From SZAS-18 sp031370675 (GTDB lineage Bacteria > Verrucomicrobiota > Verrucomicrobiia > Chthoniobacterales > SZAS-18): a DNA stretch of 64,000 bases. The DNA lies in assembly GCA_031370675.1 (NCBI GenBank), contig JANMQT010000192.1:1-64000 (forward strand), written 5' to 3'. Position 1 is the stretch's first letter; every line of letters starts with the position of its first letter. Positions 24,287 to 33,530 of this stretch are shown here, piece after piece. Both the position numbers and the translations under genes were made by a program. Below the pieces are notes generated by a model that searched no databases, was not told where the DNA came from, and saw only the letters and a list, made by a program, of their open reading frames with translations.

Positions 24287-25480
24287 TCAGGCTGCGTTGC
24301 GCAGATTCATGATGTAGTCGGTCGGACGATAGTTCTCGATCAGGACGGTGGTCTGGCCGTCGCGGAACATCCGGACCTGCGCGGCGCCGATCTCCGGCGT
24401 CTTGGCCGGCGCGAAGAGGATGTCGTCGTGCGTGGCATTTTTCTTGGTCGCGAATTTGTCCGGCGTGAGCGAGCCGCCGAGATGATCGCTGCGCCCGGTG
24501 GCGACGTGGAACGTGCCGAGCACCTTCTCGTCCTGGATGTCGCGGCCGGAAACCGGCAGCACCTGCGTGCCGAAACCGAGTTCCCCGAGTTCACCGGTCA
24601 CCGGGTCGCTCGCGAGTTTGTCGTTGTGGGCCTGGATGACGGCCGGGTCGCCCTTGAGCAGCTTCGCGTGGACGATGCGGCCGCCGGTCACGGTCATCAG
24701 CCCGAGCGTCCCGTCCTCGTAGCGATGCGGGAAATGCCCGCTGGCGCCGGTTGGCACATAGTAGATTTCGCCGGCCGGAAGGTTGGCGATATCGGGGCCG
24801 CCGAGACAGAGCCCGTGGCTTTTCTGCGCCTCCTGTTTCCCCAGGTCGAGATGCAGCGTGAACTTCTCGCCGGCATAGGTGAAATCAATTTCCACCCAGT
24901 CCGCGCGGGTCATGCCGAGCCGCATTTTTTCGGCGGTTTGCGAGACCTGCGTGTAGTCGACCGCGAGACCGCTGGCGAGGATGATGGGATTCACGCCGTG
25001 CAGGGTGGCGCCGCGGAAGCCGTACTTCTTCGCGAAGGCGGTGAGCGGCGCCGTGGCCGAGTACGTGGAGATGCAAAGGATCAGGTCGTAATTCGGATAG
25101 ACATCCTGCTCCAGGCTGAGTTCGCGACCTTCGGCGTCGATGCACCGATCGGGGAGATCGAGGTTGCTCCCACCGGTCTTTTCAAACGCGAACATTTCGC
25201 TCCCGCGCAGGTCGAGTTCGGCGAGGATGTGGTGCTTGAGCGCCTGCTGGAAATCGTGGTAGGCGTGCGCCTGGATGGTGAGCGCCGGGTTCTTGAGGAA
25301 CCCGTAGTCTTTCATCCCGCGCGGGTCATCGAGGTCGATAAGAATCGCGACGCGCTCGCCCGGGCGCGGATTGAAAACGGTCTTGAGCAATCGGCCGAGA
25401 TCAAACGGCGGAAAGTGTTCGGTGCCGGCTGGCTTGGCGCTCGAGTCGGCGGTGGACGGGGTCAATTCACGGGTGGCCAT
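24287..25480 (-). CDS. M29-like (thermophilic-type) aminopeptidase homologue
   Basis: The 397-residue protein resembles the AmpS/AmpT aminopeptidase family. The C-terminal half shows the metal ligands in the right order: LGELGFGTQ (Glu), GTFHVATGRSDHLGG (His) and THDDILF (His-x-Asp). GEIYYVPTGASGHFP also fits. M29 enzymes remove N-terminal residues using two metal ions. The N-terminal half (about 1-190) is more divergent and includes PGERVAILIDLDDPRG. A strong AAGGAG stands before the ATG. The hairpin at 24229-24260 follows it. Confidence 0.62.
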   Translation of the reverse strand: MATRELTPSTADSSAKPAGTEHFPPFDLGRLLKTVFNPRPGERVAILIDLDDPRGMKDYGFLKNPALTIQAHAYHDFQQALKHHILAELDLRGSEMFAFEKTGGSNLDLPDRCIDAEGRELSLEQDVYPNYDLILCISTYSATAPLTAFAKKYGFRGATLHGVNPIILASGLAVDYTQVSQTAEKMRLGMTRADWVEIDFTYAGEKFTLHLDLGKQEAQKSHGLCLGGPDIANLPAGEIYYVPTGASGHFPHRYEDGTLGLMTVTGGRIVHAKLLKGDPAVIQAHNDKLASDPVTGELGELGFGTQVLPVSGRDIQDEKVLGTFHVATGRSDHLGGSLTPDKFATKKNATHDDILFAPAKTPEIGAAQVRMFRDGQTTVLIENYRPTDYIMNLRNAA

Positions 25481-25657
25481 ACGCTTTGTCTCCTTGGGGA
25501 ATCCCTGACGATATCCGGGTTAATGGTGCAATGCCTGCCTACTACGTCGCCACGCTAGCATCCGGATGCCTGGGCGGCAAAAAAAGTGCGATCCCACCGC
25601 AGCCAGTCAAAGGCAGGTATTTGTGTCTTATTGCCCGCGGACGTGCGGGCGCCGCGC

Positions 25658-26041
25658 CTATGCGGCCAGTGCCTGGCGGATGATTTCCTCGAGCTTCGTC
25701 AGCAACACCGGCTTGAGCAGGCAGGCATACACGTCGTACTTTGAGAGTTGGTTCGCGTCGGCGAGATTTTGGAAGGCGGTGATCGCGATGATTTTGGTTT
25801 TGTTCTTTGCGGCGCGGACACGGCGGATGAATTCCAGCCCGCCCATCACCGGCATGCGCATGTCGGTGAGAATCAAATCGAAGTTCTCCTCACCCAGCCA
25901 CTTCAACGCCTCGTGCCCGTCCGTGGTCGTGCGCACGTGGTGCCCCATCTCCGTCACCAGCGTGTGGTAGAGCAGGAGAATATTGAAGTTATCGTCGAGA
26001 ATCAGGATCTTCTTCGGCGGATTAAACGTCAGCGCGGGCAT
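25658..26041 (-). CDS. Stand-alone response-regulator receiver protein
   Basis: The 127-residue CheY-like protein has all receiver hallmarks: ILILDDN (acidic pair), LILTDMRMPVMGG (phospho-accepting Asp), IIAITAF (Thr) and CLLKPV (Lys). There is no output domain, so it acts through protein contacts or as a phosphate sink. It starts 20 bp inside the 3' end of the M42 peptidase gene, which suggests translational coupling. No histidine kinase is nearby. A small GC hairpin (25635-25650) lies just after the stop codon. Confidence 0.9.
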   Translation of the reverse strand: MPALTFNPPKKILILDDNFNILLLYHTLVTEMGHHVRTTTDGHEALKWLGEENFDLILTDMRMPVMGGLEFIRRVRAAKNKTKIIAITAFQNLADANQLSKYDVYACLLKPVLLTKLEEIIRQALAA

Positions 26042-27023
26042 AATACGGTCGGTATTCTTCGATCTCCTTCTCGAGGCGTTCTTTGAGGAGTTCGGCGACG
26101 CGGGTGCGCCCGGCCGGTTCGGTGCGCAGGGCGATCTCCCGGCAGAGTGCGACGAGCCCGGCAAGGTCGTCGAGCGAAATGTACTCGGCGCCGAGGCCGC
26201 CTTCCGGGGTCACGTTGTGGTAGTTGCCAAGCGCGACGCACAGGCCGGCGCTGATCAGCCCGTATAGCTGGAACGCCGACGCCTCGCAGGTCCCCCCGGC
26301 CATCAGGCAGCGCTGCACCCCGATTCCGCTCTCGCGGGCAATCTGCAGGATTTCCTCGGTGGCACCCGTGTCGAAGAGCGAAGTCTTGTCGCCGACCCGG
26401 ACGATCGGGCCCGCGCCAATTTTCGCCGGCGGGCGCTCCGCGCTGGTTTCCAAGGAGATCACCGTCAGGCCGTGGTCTTGGAAGCTGCCTGAGCGCGCGA
26501 GATGCAGCGCGCCGACAAAGCCCACTTCCTCGGCCCGCGTGAAAAACCCGTAAACTTCGGCCTCGGCGCCGAGACGCTCGAGCTCGTGAAACATCGCGAC
26601 GATGACCGCGCAGCCGCCCTGGTCGTCGCAGGCGCGCGAATGCAACACCCCGTCGCGCACCTCGGCGACCGGCAAATCCCACATGGCGAAGTCGCCGAAG
26701 GCGCGGATCCGGTGCTTGTTCGCCTGGCAAATCGCGTCTGGAACGCCGCCGAGAAAAGTCCACTCGCCCGGCTTGCCTTCGGGTGGTCGCACCCAGCCGG
26801 GATGATCCATGTGCGCGGCGAAAGCCCAGCGCGCGGGTTTGGCGCCGTGACGATAGCGCGCGATCAGGTTTCCGAACTCATCCGGCTCCACGCTGACGTG
26901 AGGCAGCGGATCGAGCAAATCGTGGATCACGCGGCGCATGCCGGCTTCATGAAATGGCGCTGTGGGCTCCTCCCAGATCGGTCGGGTGAGTTCGAAGACG
27001 GCCAGGGGATCGGGATTTGTCAT
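26022..27023 (-). CDS. M42-family (tetrahedral aminopeptidase-like) metallopeptidase
   Basis: The 333-residue cytoplasmic peptidase has the co-catalytic metal-site motifs of the M42/M20 clan in order: AAHMDHPG (His, Asp), RACDDQGG (bridging Asp), TRAEEVGFVGA (catalytic and metal Glu), SLET (metal acidic residue) and NYHNVTPEGG (His). GGTCEASAF is also conserved. Such enzymes trim peptides and form dodecamers. ATG 27023 gives the best N-terminus; an in-frame start at 27089 overlaps the divergent acyltransferase leader. The gene overlaps the receiver gene. Confidence 0.86.
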   Translation of the reverse strand: MTNPDPLAVFELTRPIWEEPTAPFHEAGMRRVIHDLLDPLPHVSVEPDEFGNLIARYRHGAKPARWAFAAHMDHPGWVRPPEGKPGEWTFLGGVPDAICQANKHRIRAFGDFAMWDLPVAEVRDGVLHSRACDDQGGCAVIVAMFHELERLGAEAEVYGFFTRAEEVGFVGALHLARSGSFQDHGLTVISLETSAERPPAKIGAGPIVRVGDKTSLFDTGATEEILQIARESGIGVQRCLMAGGTCEASAFQLYGLISAGLCVALGNYHNVTPEGGLGAEYISLDDLAGLVALCREIALRTEPAGRTRVAELLKERLEKEIEEYRPYYARADV

Positions 27024-27067
27024 GGGGCGGAAGCGGAAGATGACGCAAATTGCGTTACACTCCATCC

Positions 27068-28036
27068 GTGAAGCCGCGCTGGAAAGCATTTCGTTACCGC
27101 CTCGAGGCCATCGCCATGCGGGGCGTGGCGGCAGCCATCCCGCGCCTGCCGCGGCCGTGGCTGCTGCGGCTCGCCGACTGCGCGTCCGCTCTGTTTTACC
27201 GGTTCGACGCCCGCTCGCGGCGCGTGGCGCAGGAGAATCTGCGCGCGGCGTTCCCGGGTTTGTCCGCGCGCCGACGGGATTTGATCGCCCGCGGCGCGGC
27301 GCGGAATTTTGCGCGGACGTTTCTCGATTTGTTCTGGGCGCGGAATCTGACGGTCGACAACTACCGTCGCCTTTGCACCCTCGAGGGCTTCGAGCGGCTG
27401 GAGGCCAGCCGGGCCCGCGCGAACGGCAGCGTCCTGTGTTGCGCGCATTTCGGAAATTTCGAATGGGCCAGCCTCGTCACCGGGTTCGCCGGGCTGCCGA
27501 CCCTGATCGTGGCCCAGGAGTTCAAGAATCCGGAACTCGACGAGATTTTCAACGGCGCGCGGGCCATCACCGGGCACCGCATCCTGCCGCGCACGCAGGC
27601 CATGCTGAAGATGCTGCGCGCGGTGAAGCGCGGGGGGAGCGCGGGGTTGCTGGTGGACCTGAGCCTGCCCCCCGAAATGCCGGCGGCGGCGATCCGGGCC
27701 TTCGGTGGTCTGCACATCTGCGCGACGATTCTGCATGCCATTCTGCACGAGCGCACGGGCGTGCCCATCACGCCGGTGAGTGCCATCCCGCGGTCCGACG
27801 GCGCCTATCGGATCACGTTTCATCCCCCGATGGACTTTCCGCCGGGCATCACGCGGGCGGAGATCGCGCAGCAGGTGTGGGACTGCCACGAGGCGCTTAT
27901 CCGGCGGCGGCCGAGCCTGTGGCTGTGGTCGTACAAGCACTTCCGGTACAAGCCGGAACATCCCGAGCGCGGGTACCCGTGGTACGCGATGGAGCATCCG
28001 GATTTTGAGCGACTAGTCCGGGAGGCTGCCCGTTGA
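27068..28036 (+). CDS. LpxL/HtrB-like lauroyl acyltransferase family protein
   Basis: From GTG 27068 the protein has 322 residues. CCAHFGNFEWAS contains the HX4(D/E) catalytic motif of lysophosphatidic-acid-type acyltransferases. The end SLWLWSYKHFRYKP matches the LpxL/LpxM pattern (WxHxRxK-like). An amphipathic N-terminus would place it at the inner membrane. It likely adds a secondary acyl chain to lipid A or a related lipid. It is divergent from the peptidase and followed by an L,D-transpeptidase, both envelope functions. Confidence 0.85.
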   Translation: MKPRWKAFRYRLEAIAMRGVAAAIPRLPRPWLLRLADCASALFYRFDARSRRVAQENLRAAFPGLSARRRDLIARGAARNFARTFLDLFWARNLTVDNYRRLCTLEGFERLEASRARANGSVLCCAHFGNFEWASLVTGFAGLPTLIVAQEFKNPELDEIFNGARAITGHRILPRTQAMLKMLRAVKRGGSAGLLVDLSLPPEMPAAAIRAFGGLHICATILHAILHERTGVPITPVSAIPRSDGAYRITFHPPMDFPPGITRAEIAQQVWDCHEALIRRRPSLWLWSYKHFRYKPEHPERGYPWYAMEHPDFERLVREAAR

Positions 28037-28105
28037 GCGCGTGAGAAATTCGTTGCCGCGCGTCGATTCTTTCGTTCAGTGTCGCTCTTCGGCATCCCTA
28101 TCCCT

Positions 28106-28768
28106 ATGAAATCCCTCCTTCTTCGCTCAACGGCCCTCGTGCTGGGAGCCGCGGCGCTCGGGCTCTCTGCCTGCACCACCATGCCCAGCGGCAGCGGAAA
28201 TTACAACGTCGTGGCCCTCAAGCCCGCGAACCCAAACAACGTCAAGGTCAAGGTCTCGCTCGCGAACCAGGCCGTTTACGTAATGGAAGGCGACAAGGCC
28301 CTCATGGTCGCCGCCACCAACGTCGGGACGAACGAGAAGCCGACGCCCAAGGGAAATTTCCACGTGACCAACAAGATCGCGAAAAAGCGCTCCGGCTCCT
28401 ATGGATTCTGGGTGAATGGCAACACGATCATCCCCGGGACGAGCGGTGTGTCGAAGGGCGGACATTATGTCGGCTACCCGATGGCCTACTGGGTCGAGTT
28501 TCTCCCGGCTTACGGCTTCCATCAGGGCTTTGTCTGGCCGACTCCCCGCACACACGGTTGCTTGCGCCTGCACCAATCGGTTGCCCCGAAGTTTTTCGCC
28601 CTCGTGAAGATGGGCACGCCGGTGAGCATCGCGGTCACCCAACCCGAGGATCAGACGATCGGCCGGAATCTCCAGCGCCCGACCGATTACAACGATCCGG
28701 ATCCGCCCTCGGCGCTGCTGACCTCAGATCGCACATTTGCGCCGCCCTCGGGCCCGCTGCTCCAATAG
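28106..28768 (+). CDS. Lipoprotein L,D-transpeptidase (YkuD family)
   Basis: A lipoprotein signal peptide ends LGLSAC, so the mature protein is a lipid-anchored envelope enzyme of about 200 residues. The YkuD domain is shown by VYVMEGDKALMVAATNVG, TPKGNFHV, and the active-site stretch TPRTHGCLRLHQS with the catalytic Cys. These enzymes form 3-3 crosslinks in peptidoglycan or attach lipoproteins. A Pro-rich tail of about 40 residues follows. A second such gene lies at 55231-55689. A weak hairpin (28794-28816) separates it from ispH. Confidence 0.9.
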   Translation: MKSLLLRSTALVLGAAALGLSACTTMPSGSGNYNVVALKPANPNNVKVKVSLANQAVYVMEGDKALMVAATNVGTNEKPTPKGNFHVTNKIAKKRSGSYGFWVNGNTIIPGTSGVSKGGHYVGYPMAYWVEFLPAYGFHQGFVWPTPRTHGCLRLHQSVAPKFFALVKMGTPVSIAVTQPEDQTIGRNLQRPTDYNDPDPPSALLTSDRTFAPPSGPLLQ

Positions 28769-28859
28769 TCCGGCTCGATGGGCCGGTGCGTGGGTGACGC
28801 GCAGGTCAGGCGTCACGGGTTGTTCTTTCGCCGGTTCGGCGTAGGTTTCCTTCGCTGTT

Positions 28860-30104
28860 ATGTCTGCTCCCGCTGCCACCGAAAAGAAGCGCCTCAACCT
28901 CCGCACGCCGGAGGTGATGGCCGCCGTACTCAAGCAGGTCGAGTCGCATTACCGCAGCGAGCTGGTGGACCGCGTCATCGCCCAAGGCGGCGTGGTCTCG
29001 CGCGGTGGCCTGACCATCCGGCTCGCGCAAAAGTTCGGCTTTTGCTACGGCGTCGAGCGCGCGATCGACATGGCGTACGCCGCGCGGAAATATTTTCCCG
29101 TCGAGCAGCGACTCTTCATCCTCGGCGAAATCATCCACAACCCAGAGGTCAACGAGCAAATCGCGGCGATGGGGATCAAGAATCTTATCGGGCCGCACAA
29201 GGAGGCGGAGATCGAACACCTCCAACCTGATGACGTCGTGATCGTGCCCGCTTTCGGTGCGGAGACACACACGATCGAACGCATCAAGAAAATCGGCTGC
29301 CACCTTGTGGACACGACCTGCGGTGATGTCATGAGTGTCTGGCGCCGGGTGCGCAGTTACGCCCAGGAAAACTACACTTCGATCATCCACGGCAAATCCG
29401 AGCACGAGGAGACCAAGGCCACGGCGTCGCGCGCGCTTGGTCCCGGCGGCAACGGTCACTTTCTCGTCGTGCTCACGCTGGCGGAGACGGACTATGTCTG
29501 CGAGTACATCCGCCACGGCGGAAAAAAGGAGGAGTTTCTCGCGAAATTTGGACCGGGCGCGCGCTCGGTGGGTTTCGACCCCGACCAGCACCTGCGCTGC
29601 GTCGGCGTGGCAAATCAGACCACCATGCTGCGGAGCGAGACTGAGGAAGTGCAACGCCGCGTGCGCCAGGCGATCGCCGACCGGGATGGCCCCGAGATCG
29701 GCGAGAAAAACTTCCGTTTCTTCGACACCATTTGCGGCGCGACGCAAGAACGCCAGGACGCGCTGTTCGACCTACTCAAGCTGCCACTCGACCTGATGAT
29801 CGTGGTGGGCGGCTACAACAGCTCCAACACGTCGCACCTTGCGGAAATCGGCGAGTCGAAGCTGCCGACGTATTTCATCCGCAACGCCACCCGGCTCGAA
29901 TCGCGGGAGCACGTCACCCATTACAACATCCATCTCGGCCGTGAAATCGGGACGGATGCCTGGTTTCCGGACAAGGAACACGTCGTCGTCGGGGTGACGG
30001 CCGGTGCCTCGTGCCCGAACCACCTGATCGAGGAGACGATTCTGCGTTTGTTCGAGCTGCGCGGAATTCCGACCTCGGACCTCGTCACGTCTTTGACGCA
30101 GTGA
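28860..30104 (+). CDS. ispH: 4-hydroxy-3-methylbut-2-enyl diphosphate reductase
   Basis: The 414-residue enzyme catalyses the last step of the MEP pathway, giving IPP and DMAPP. The three iron-sulfur cysteines are C62 (KFGFCYGVERAI), C154 (TTCGDV) and C292 (TICGATQERQDAL). LGEIIHNPEVNEQI and VGGYNSSNTSHLAEI are further signatures. It belongs to the long form of about 400 residues found in cyanobacteria and relatives, not the 315-residue E. coli type. It feeds isoprenoid units to enzymes such as the polyprenyl synthase at 56843-57727. Confidence 0.95.
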   Translation: MSAPAATEKKRLNLRTPEVMAAVLKQVESHYRSELVDRVIAQGGVVSRGGLTIRLAQKFGFCYGVERAIDMAYAARKYFPVEQRLFILGEIIHNPEVNEQIAAMGIKNLIGPHKEAEIEHLQPDDVVIVPAFGAETHTIERIKKIGCHLVDTTCGDVMSVWRRVRSYAQENYTSIIHGKSEHEETKATASRALGPGGNGHFLVVLTLAETDYVCEYIRHGGKKEEFLAKFGPGARSVGFDPDQHLRCVGVANQTTMLRSETEEVQRRVRQAIADRDGPEIGEKNFRFFDTICGATQERQDALFDLLKLPLDLMIVVGGYNSSNTSHLAEIGESKLPTYFIRNATRLESREHVTHYNIHLGREIGTDAWFPDKEHVVVGVTAGASCPNHLIEETILRLFELRGIPTSDLVTSLTQ

Positions 30105-30160
30105 GGACAGCGCCGCCTGCGTCGTCGACGTAGCGTGCCTCAATCGGAGCCCGGTCTCAC

Positions 30161-30628
30161 GTGAATGCTCCTGCGTCGAAACCGGAGGGAATTCGGGCTG
30201 CCACGGTCGCTGACCTGCCGGAACTTCGCGACCTCGCCTATCGCTCGAAGGCGCATTGGGGCTACGACAAAGCGTTCATGGACGCGGTTGCGTCATCCCT
30301 CGCTCCGACAGTGGAGGAATTGGCGGAGGGTGTTTTCGTGTTGGTGTGTGACGAACGAATCGCAGGCTTTTACGCCTTCAAAACGAAAGCGGGCGCGGTC
30401 TTTCTCGAAAGCCTGTTCGTCGCGCCGGAATGGATTCGTCATGGCATCGGAGAACAGCTTTGGCGGCACGCGGTGGATTTCACCCGCGATGCGGGGCACG
30501 CAAATCTCCTGATCGAGAGCGATCCGAATGCCGAGGGATTTTACCTGCGCATGGGCGCGCGGCGCGTGGGCGAGATTGTGTCACAAGCTTCCGGCCGGAC
30601 GCTGCCACTGCTGCGGTATGACGCCTGA
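30161..30628 (+). CDS. GNAT-family N-acetyltransferase
   Basis: The 155-residue protein shows the GNAT fold: IRAATVADLPELRDLAYRSKAHWGY at the N-terminus, FLESLFVAPEWIRHGIGEQLW as the acetyl-CoA pyrophosphate-binding region, then GFYLRMGARRVGEI. The acceptor is unknown. The start is a GTG at 30161. It follows ispH by 56 bp and is followed by a 150-bp repeat-like spacer. Confidence 0.85.
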   Translation: MNAPASKPEGIRAATVADLPELRDLAYRSKAHWGYDKAFMDAVASSLAPTVEELAEGVFVLVCDERIAGFYAFKTKAGAVFLESLFVAPEWIRHGIGEQLWRHAVDFTRDAGHANLLIESDPNAEGFYLRMGARRVGEIVSQASGRTLPLLRYDA

Positions 30629-30780
30629 TGCTGGGCCGGGTTGAGCGCGGTGGTCGGATATTGGCGTCGTACGTTGAGCCACGCCTCACGCCTCCGCTGT
30701 CGCGGCGGTGGCGCGGCGAGGAGGGTACGAGCGATTGCACTGCGATAACGGGACCTGCCACGCACTCCGGTTCGGGTGCT
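30629..30780. other. GC-rich spacer with imperfect stems, possibly repetitive
   Basis: Between the convergent GNAT and VWA genes is a spacer without a credible frame. Imperfect complementary pieces such as CGTCGTAC and GTACGAGCG, and CCTCCGC with GCGGCGG, suggest a folded intergenic element. There is no second copy in the window to prove it. Confidence 0.35.
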
Positions 30781-33411
30781 TCAGCTCGCGAGCATCTCCT
30801 CTGCCCGCTTCCATTCTCGACGGCGCAGGTAGATATCAAGTGGCAACAACAACAGCGCCACGGCCAGCAGCGGGCCTGATAAATCAATCCAGTGCGATGT
30901 CTTCGTGGTCGGCCGCGCAAAGATTTCTTCCGGCTTCGGATCGAATTTGCCGTGGCCAATCCGCGCCAGCGTCCGCAGCGCCTCCTCGTCCGTGCTGGTC
31001 TTGAGAAATTCACGCGCGTACGGCTTCGTGTAGCCCAGCACGTATGGCCGTTCGAGAAAGCCGGGCGCGCTCATCGCGAACAACGTGGTGCCATCTGCGG
31101 TGGGGGCGGGAAACTCTGCCACATACCGTCCCGGCGCGATCGCTTTCGCTGGGCGGGAGATGCTGGTGCCATCGGGGGCCGTGGCCGTGGCCGCGATCGC
31201 CAGATCATTACGGAAAGAGCCGTCCGGGCGCGCCGCTTCCATTTCGAGCGTCACATTTCCGTGGCCCTCCACCAGCCGCACCTGGAAGTTCGAAGCATCG
31301 CCCGGGCGCATCAGTCCGCGCACGAGTTGCGTCCAGAATTTACCGTAGCCGGCCCAGTCCATCCAGCCGCCCGCCCAGCGCGCCTTGGCGTCGCTGGTGA
31401 AGGCCGCCGATTGCCCGAGCCCATAGCGCCAGGTCGCGAGCAGCGGCTCGCCAATTTCCGTCGCCAATAGGAGATCCGCCGTGGGCTTCAGCTTGGTCGA
31501 ATTGTACCCGAGCAAGAGCGGCGCCTGCGCCCAGTTCAGGCCGGCGAGAATCGGGGACCGACCGACCGGCTTCGCCAGAAAGGGTTCCTCGACGAGACTG
31601 GATTGCGCGACTTTCATGGTCTCCGTCGTGAATATCTGCGGGAGATTGAGCGCATCGTTGGTGAGGTAGAACCGCCCATTGCCCCGCTCGGCGAGCAGCC
31701 GCAGGAAGGTGACGTCCTTGTCGCGCTCGAAGCCCAGCGCCACCACCGAGGTTGTGATCTTCGCCTGCAACATCTGACCCACCAGATCAATCGCGTTGCC
31801 TCCGCTCTTGGCGCCGTCGGCCATCTCGCCGGCGAATTTTTCCTCCGCGTCCGCCGCGTCCGAGAAAAGAATGACGTGCTTGATCTTGGCATTCGCGTCG
31901 CGCATGCGCTGAAAGGCATCTGCCAGGGCTGTGTAGATGTAGATGCCCCCGCCACCCGCGGTGATGCCCAGGATCTTCTGTTCCACCGCGGCGCGGGAGG
32001 TCACGCGGCCGAGCGGCACAATCAGGTTGACCTTGGTGTCGACGGCGGTGAGGCAGAATTGATCCTTGGGCTGCAGCACGCCCAGCGCGAGCGCGGCGCC
32101 CTGGTTGGCGAGCGAGATCTTGGTCTGGCCCTGCACCGGTGCCGACATCGACCCGGAGCGATCGAGCGTGACCAGCAGGGCCACCGTGGGCGTGTCCTGG
32201 CGGTCGTCGTGCTCCATGCGCACCGGCAGCATTTGTTCGACGGGCGTGCGGTAGTACCCGCCCACGCCGAAGCTGTTATCACCGCCGATCATGACAAACC
32301 CGCCGCCGAAATCCTGCACCCACGTGCGGTAAAGCTCCATCTGTTCGCGGTTGAGGTTCAGCGCGGAAACATCGCTGAGCAGGAACAAATCAAAACGCTG
32401 CAAATCCTCAAGCGAGCGCGGCAGGCCGGTGAATCCGCGGGTCTCGACCGTGATCTTTCCGGCCCGCAGGGCGTTGGCGAGCGGTAGCGCGCGGGATTCG
32501 TCGCCGTCCACCAGCAGCACGCGCGGCTCACCGCTGGAGGTGACGCTGACCCGCGCGCGGTTGTTTTCGAGCACGGTGTCCTGCTCGGCCACGACCTCGA
32601 CCTCGAAGGTCGAAAAACTTCCGCCCACGGCGAGATTGGCGAACACCACCTCGTTGTGACCGGGTTGGAGCGCCACGTCGCGCCCGCCGAGCCGCAGATT
32701 ATCCTGGTAAAGATTCACCTGCGCGCCGGTGGCGAGGTTGCTCTCGAGATTTGCGCGCAGGTCAAACGGCTGGCCGTTCTTGACGTTGCGCGGCGCCTGC
32801 AGGAGGCCGACGAGAACCTCTGGACGATCCGGATTGCGCAAGGGGACGGTGTAGAGTTCCGCGCCAGCGGCCGTGAGCCTCGCCGCCGCCGCCTCGGCGC
32901 GACCGGACGTGTCGTTGCCATCGGTCAGCAGTACGGCACGCTTGAACGACTGGGCCGGAAAGACCGCTGCGGCGAAATCGAGGGCGCGGCCGAAGTCGGT
33001 CGCGTTTCGATCGGCCTCCGGAACTTCGGGCCAGGTGGCTGGCAACTGGGATGACTCCGACGCCGGCTGCCACACGCGCGGACGCGCGGCAAAACCGACG
33101 GCGCTCATTGTGTCGGAGCCGCCGCGTGACTTGACGCTCTGCTCGACGAAGCGGCGCGCCTGCAGAGCGGCTTCCGGTGACACGCTGGCCGAGGCATCGA
33201 CGAGGAAGACGACGCTGAGCGCGTCGGATTCGCGCCGCCAGCGCAACCCGGCCAGCGCGAGGAGCAGGCAAAAGAGAAGCAGCGAACGCAGCGCGAGAGT
33301 CACCCGGCGCTGGGGTGTCTCCATTCCCACCAGCGAGCGGCGCGTGGCCAGCCACACGAAAAGCGCGATTGGCAGGCCGAGGAGGAGAAAGGCGGGATGC
33401 GCGAGCTGCAT
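30781..33411 (-). CDS. Large membrane protein with two von Willebrand A domains and a GATase1-like segment
   Basis: The 876-residue protein starts with two membrane helices (about 5-25 and 38-58) and ends with another (about 835-855). The first VWA domain has the MIDAS motif in VVFLVDASASVS (about 70), and the second in LLVTLDRSGSMS (about 415). Between them, RVLLVDGDESRALPLANAL and FVMIGGDNSFGVGGY resemble a class I glutamine amidotransferase-like fold. This layout is typical of BatA/BatB-related proteins next to MoxR ATPases, thought to act in envelope stress or metal-dependent protein assembly. No MoxR or Bat partner lies nearby. Confidence 0.82.
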   Translation of the reverse strand: MQLAHPAFLLLGLPIALFVWLATRRSLVGMETPQRRVTLALRSLLLFCLLLALAGLRWRRESDALSVVFLVDASASVSPEAALQARRFVEQSVKSRGGSDTMSAVGFAARPRVWQPASESSQLPATWPEVPEADRNATDFGRALDFAAAVFPAQSFKRAVLLTDGNDTSGRAEAAAARLTAAGAELYTVPLRNPDRPEVLVGLLQAPRNVKNGQPFDLRANLESNLATGAQVNLYQDNLRLGGRDVALQPGHNEVVFANLAVGGSFSTFEVEVVAEQDTVLENNRARVSVTSSGEPRVLLVDGDESRALPLANALRAGKITVETRGFTGLPRSLEDLQRFDLFLLSDVSALNLNREQMELYRTWVQDFGGGFVMIGGDNSFGVGGYYRTPVEQMLPVRMEHDDRQDTPTVALLVTLDRSGSMSAPVQGQTKISLANQGAALALGVLQPKDQFCLTAVDTKVNLIVPLGRVTSRAAVEQKILGITAGGGGIYIYTALADAFQRMRDANAKIKHVILFSDAADAEEKFAGEMADGAKSGGNAIDLVGQMLQAKITTSVVALGFERDKDVTFLRLLAERGNGRFYLTNDALNLPQIFTTETMKVAQSSLVEEPFLAKPVGRSPILAGLNWAQAPLLLGYNSTKLKPTADLLLATEIGEPLLATWRYGLGQSAAFTSDAKARWAGGWMDWAGYGKFWTQLVRGLMRPGDASNFQVRLVEGHGNVTLEMEAARPDGSFRNDLAIAATATAPDGTSISRPAKAIAPGRYVAEFPAPTADGTTLFAMSAPGFLERPYVLGYTKPYAREFLKTSTDEEALRTLARIGHGKFDPKPEEIFARPTTKTSHWIDLSGPLLAVALLLLPLDIYLRRREWKRAEEMLAS

Positions 33412-33530
33412 GTCGGAACGAACGGCGGCGGTCCACCATTCCGTGCTCCGCGCCCTTCGTCACACGGCAAATTCACCGGCGGGGGAAAAAACGGCTTTTC
33501 TCGCGGCCGGTCGATTCTATCCTCCGCTGC

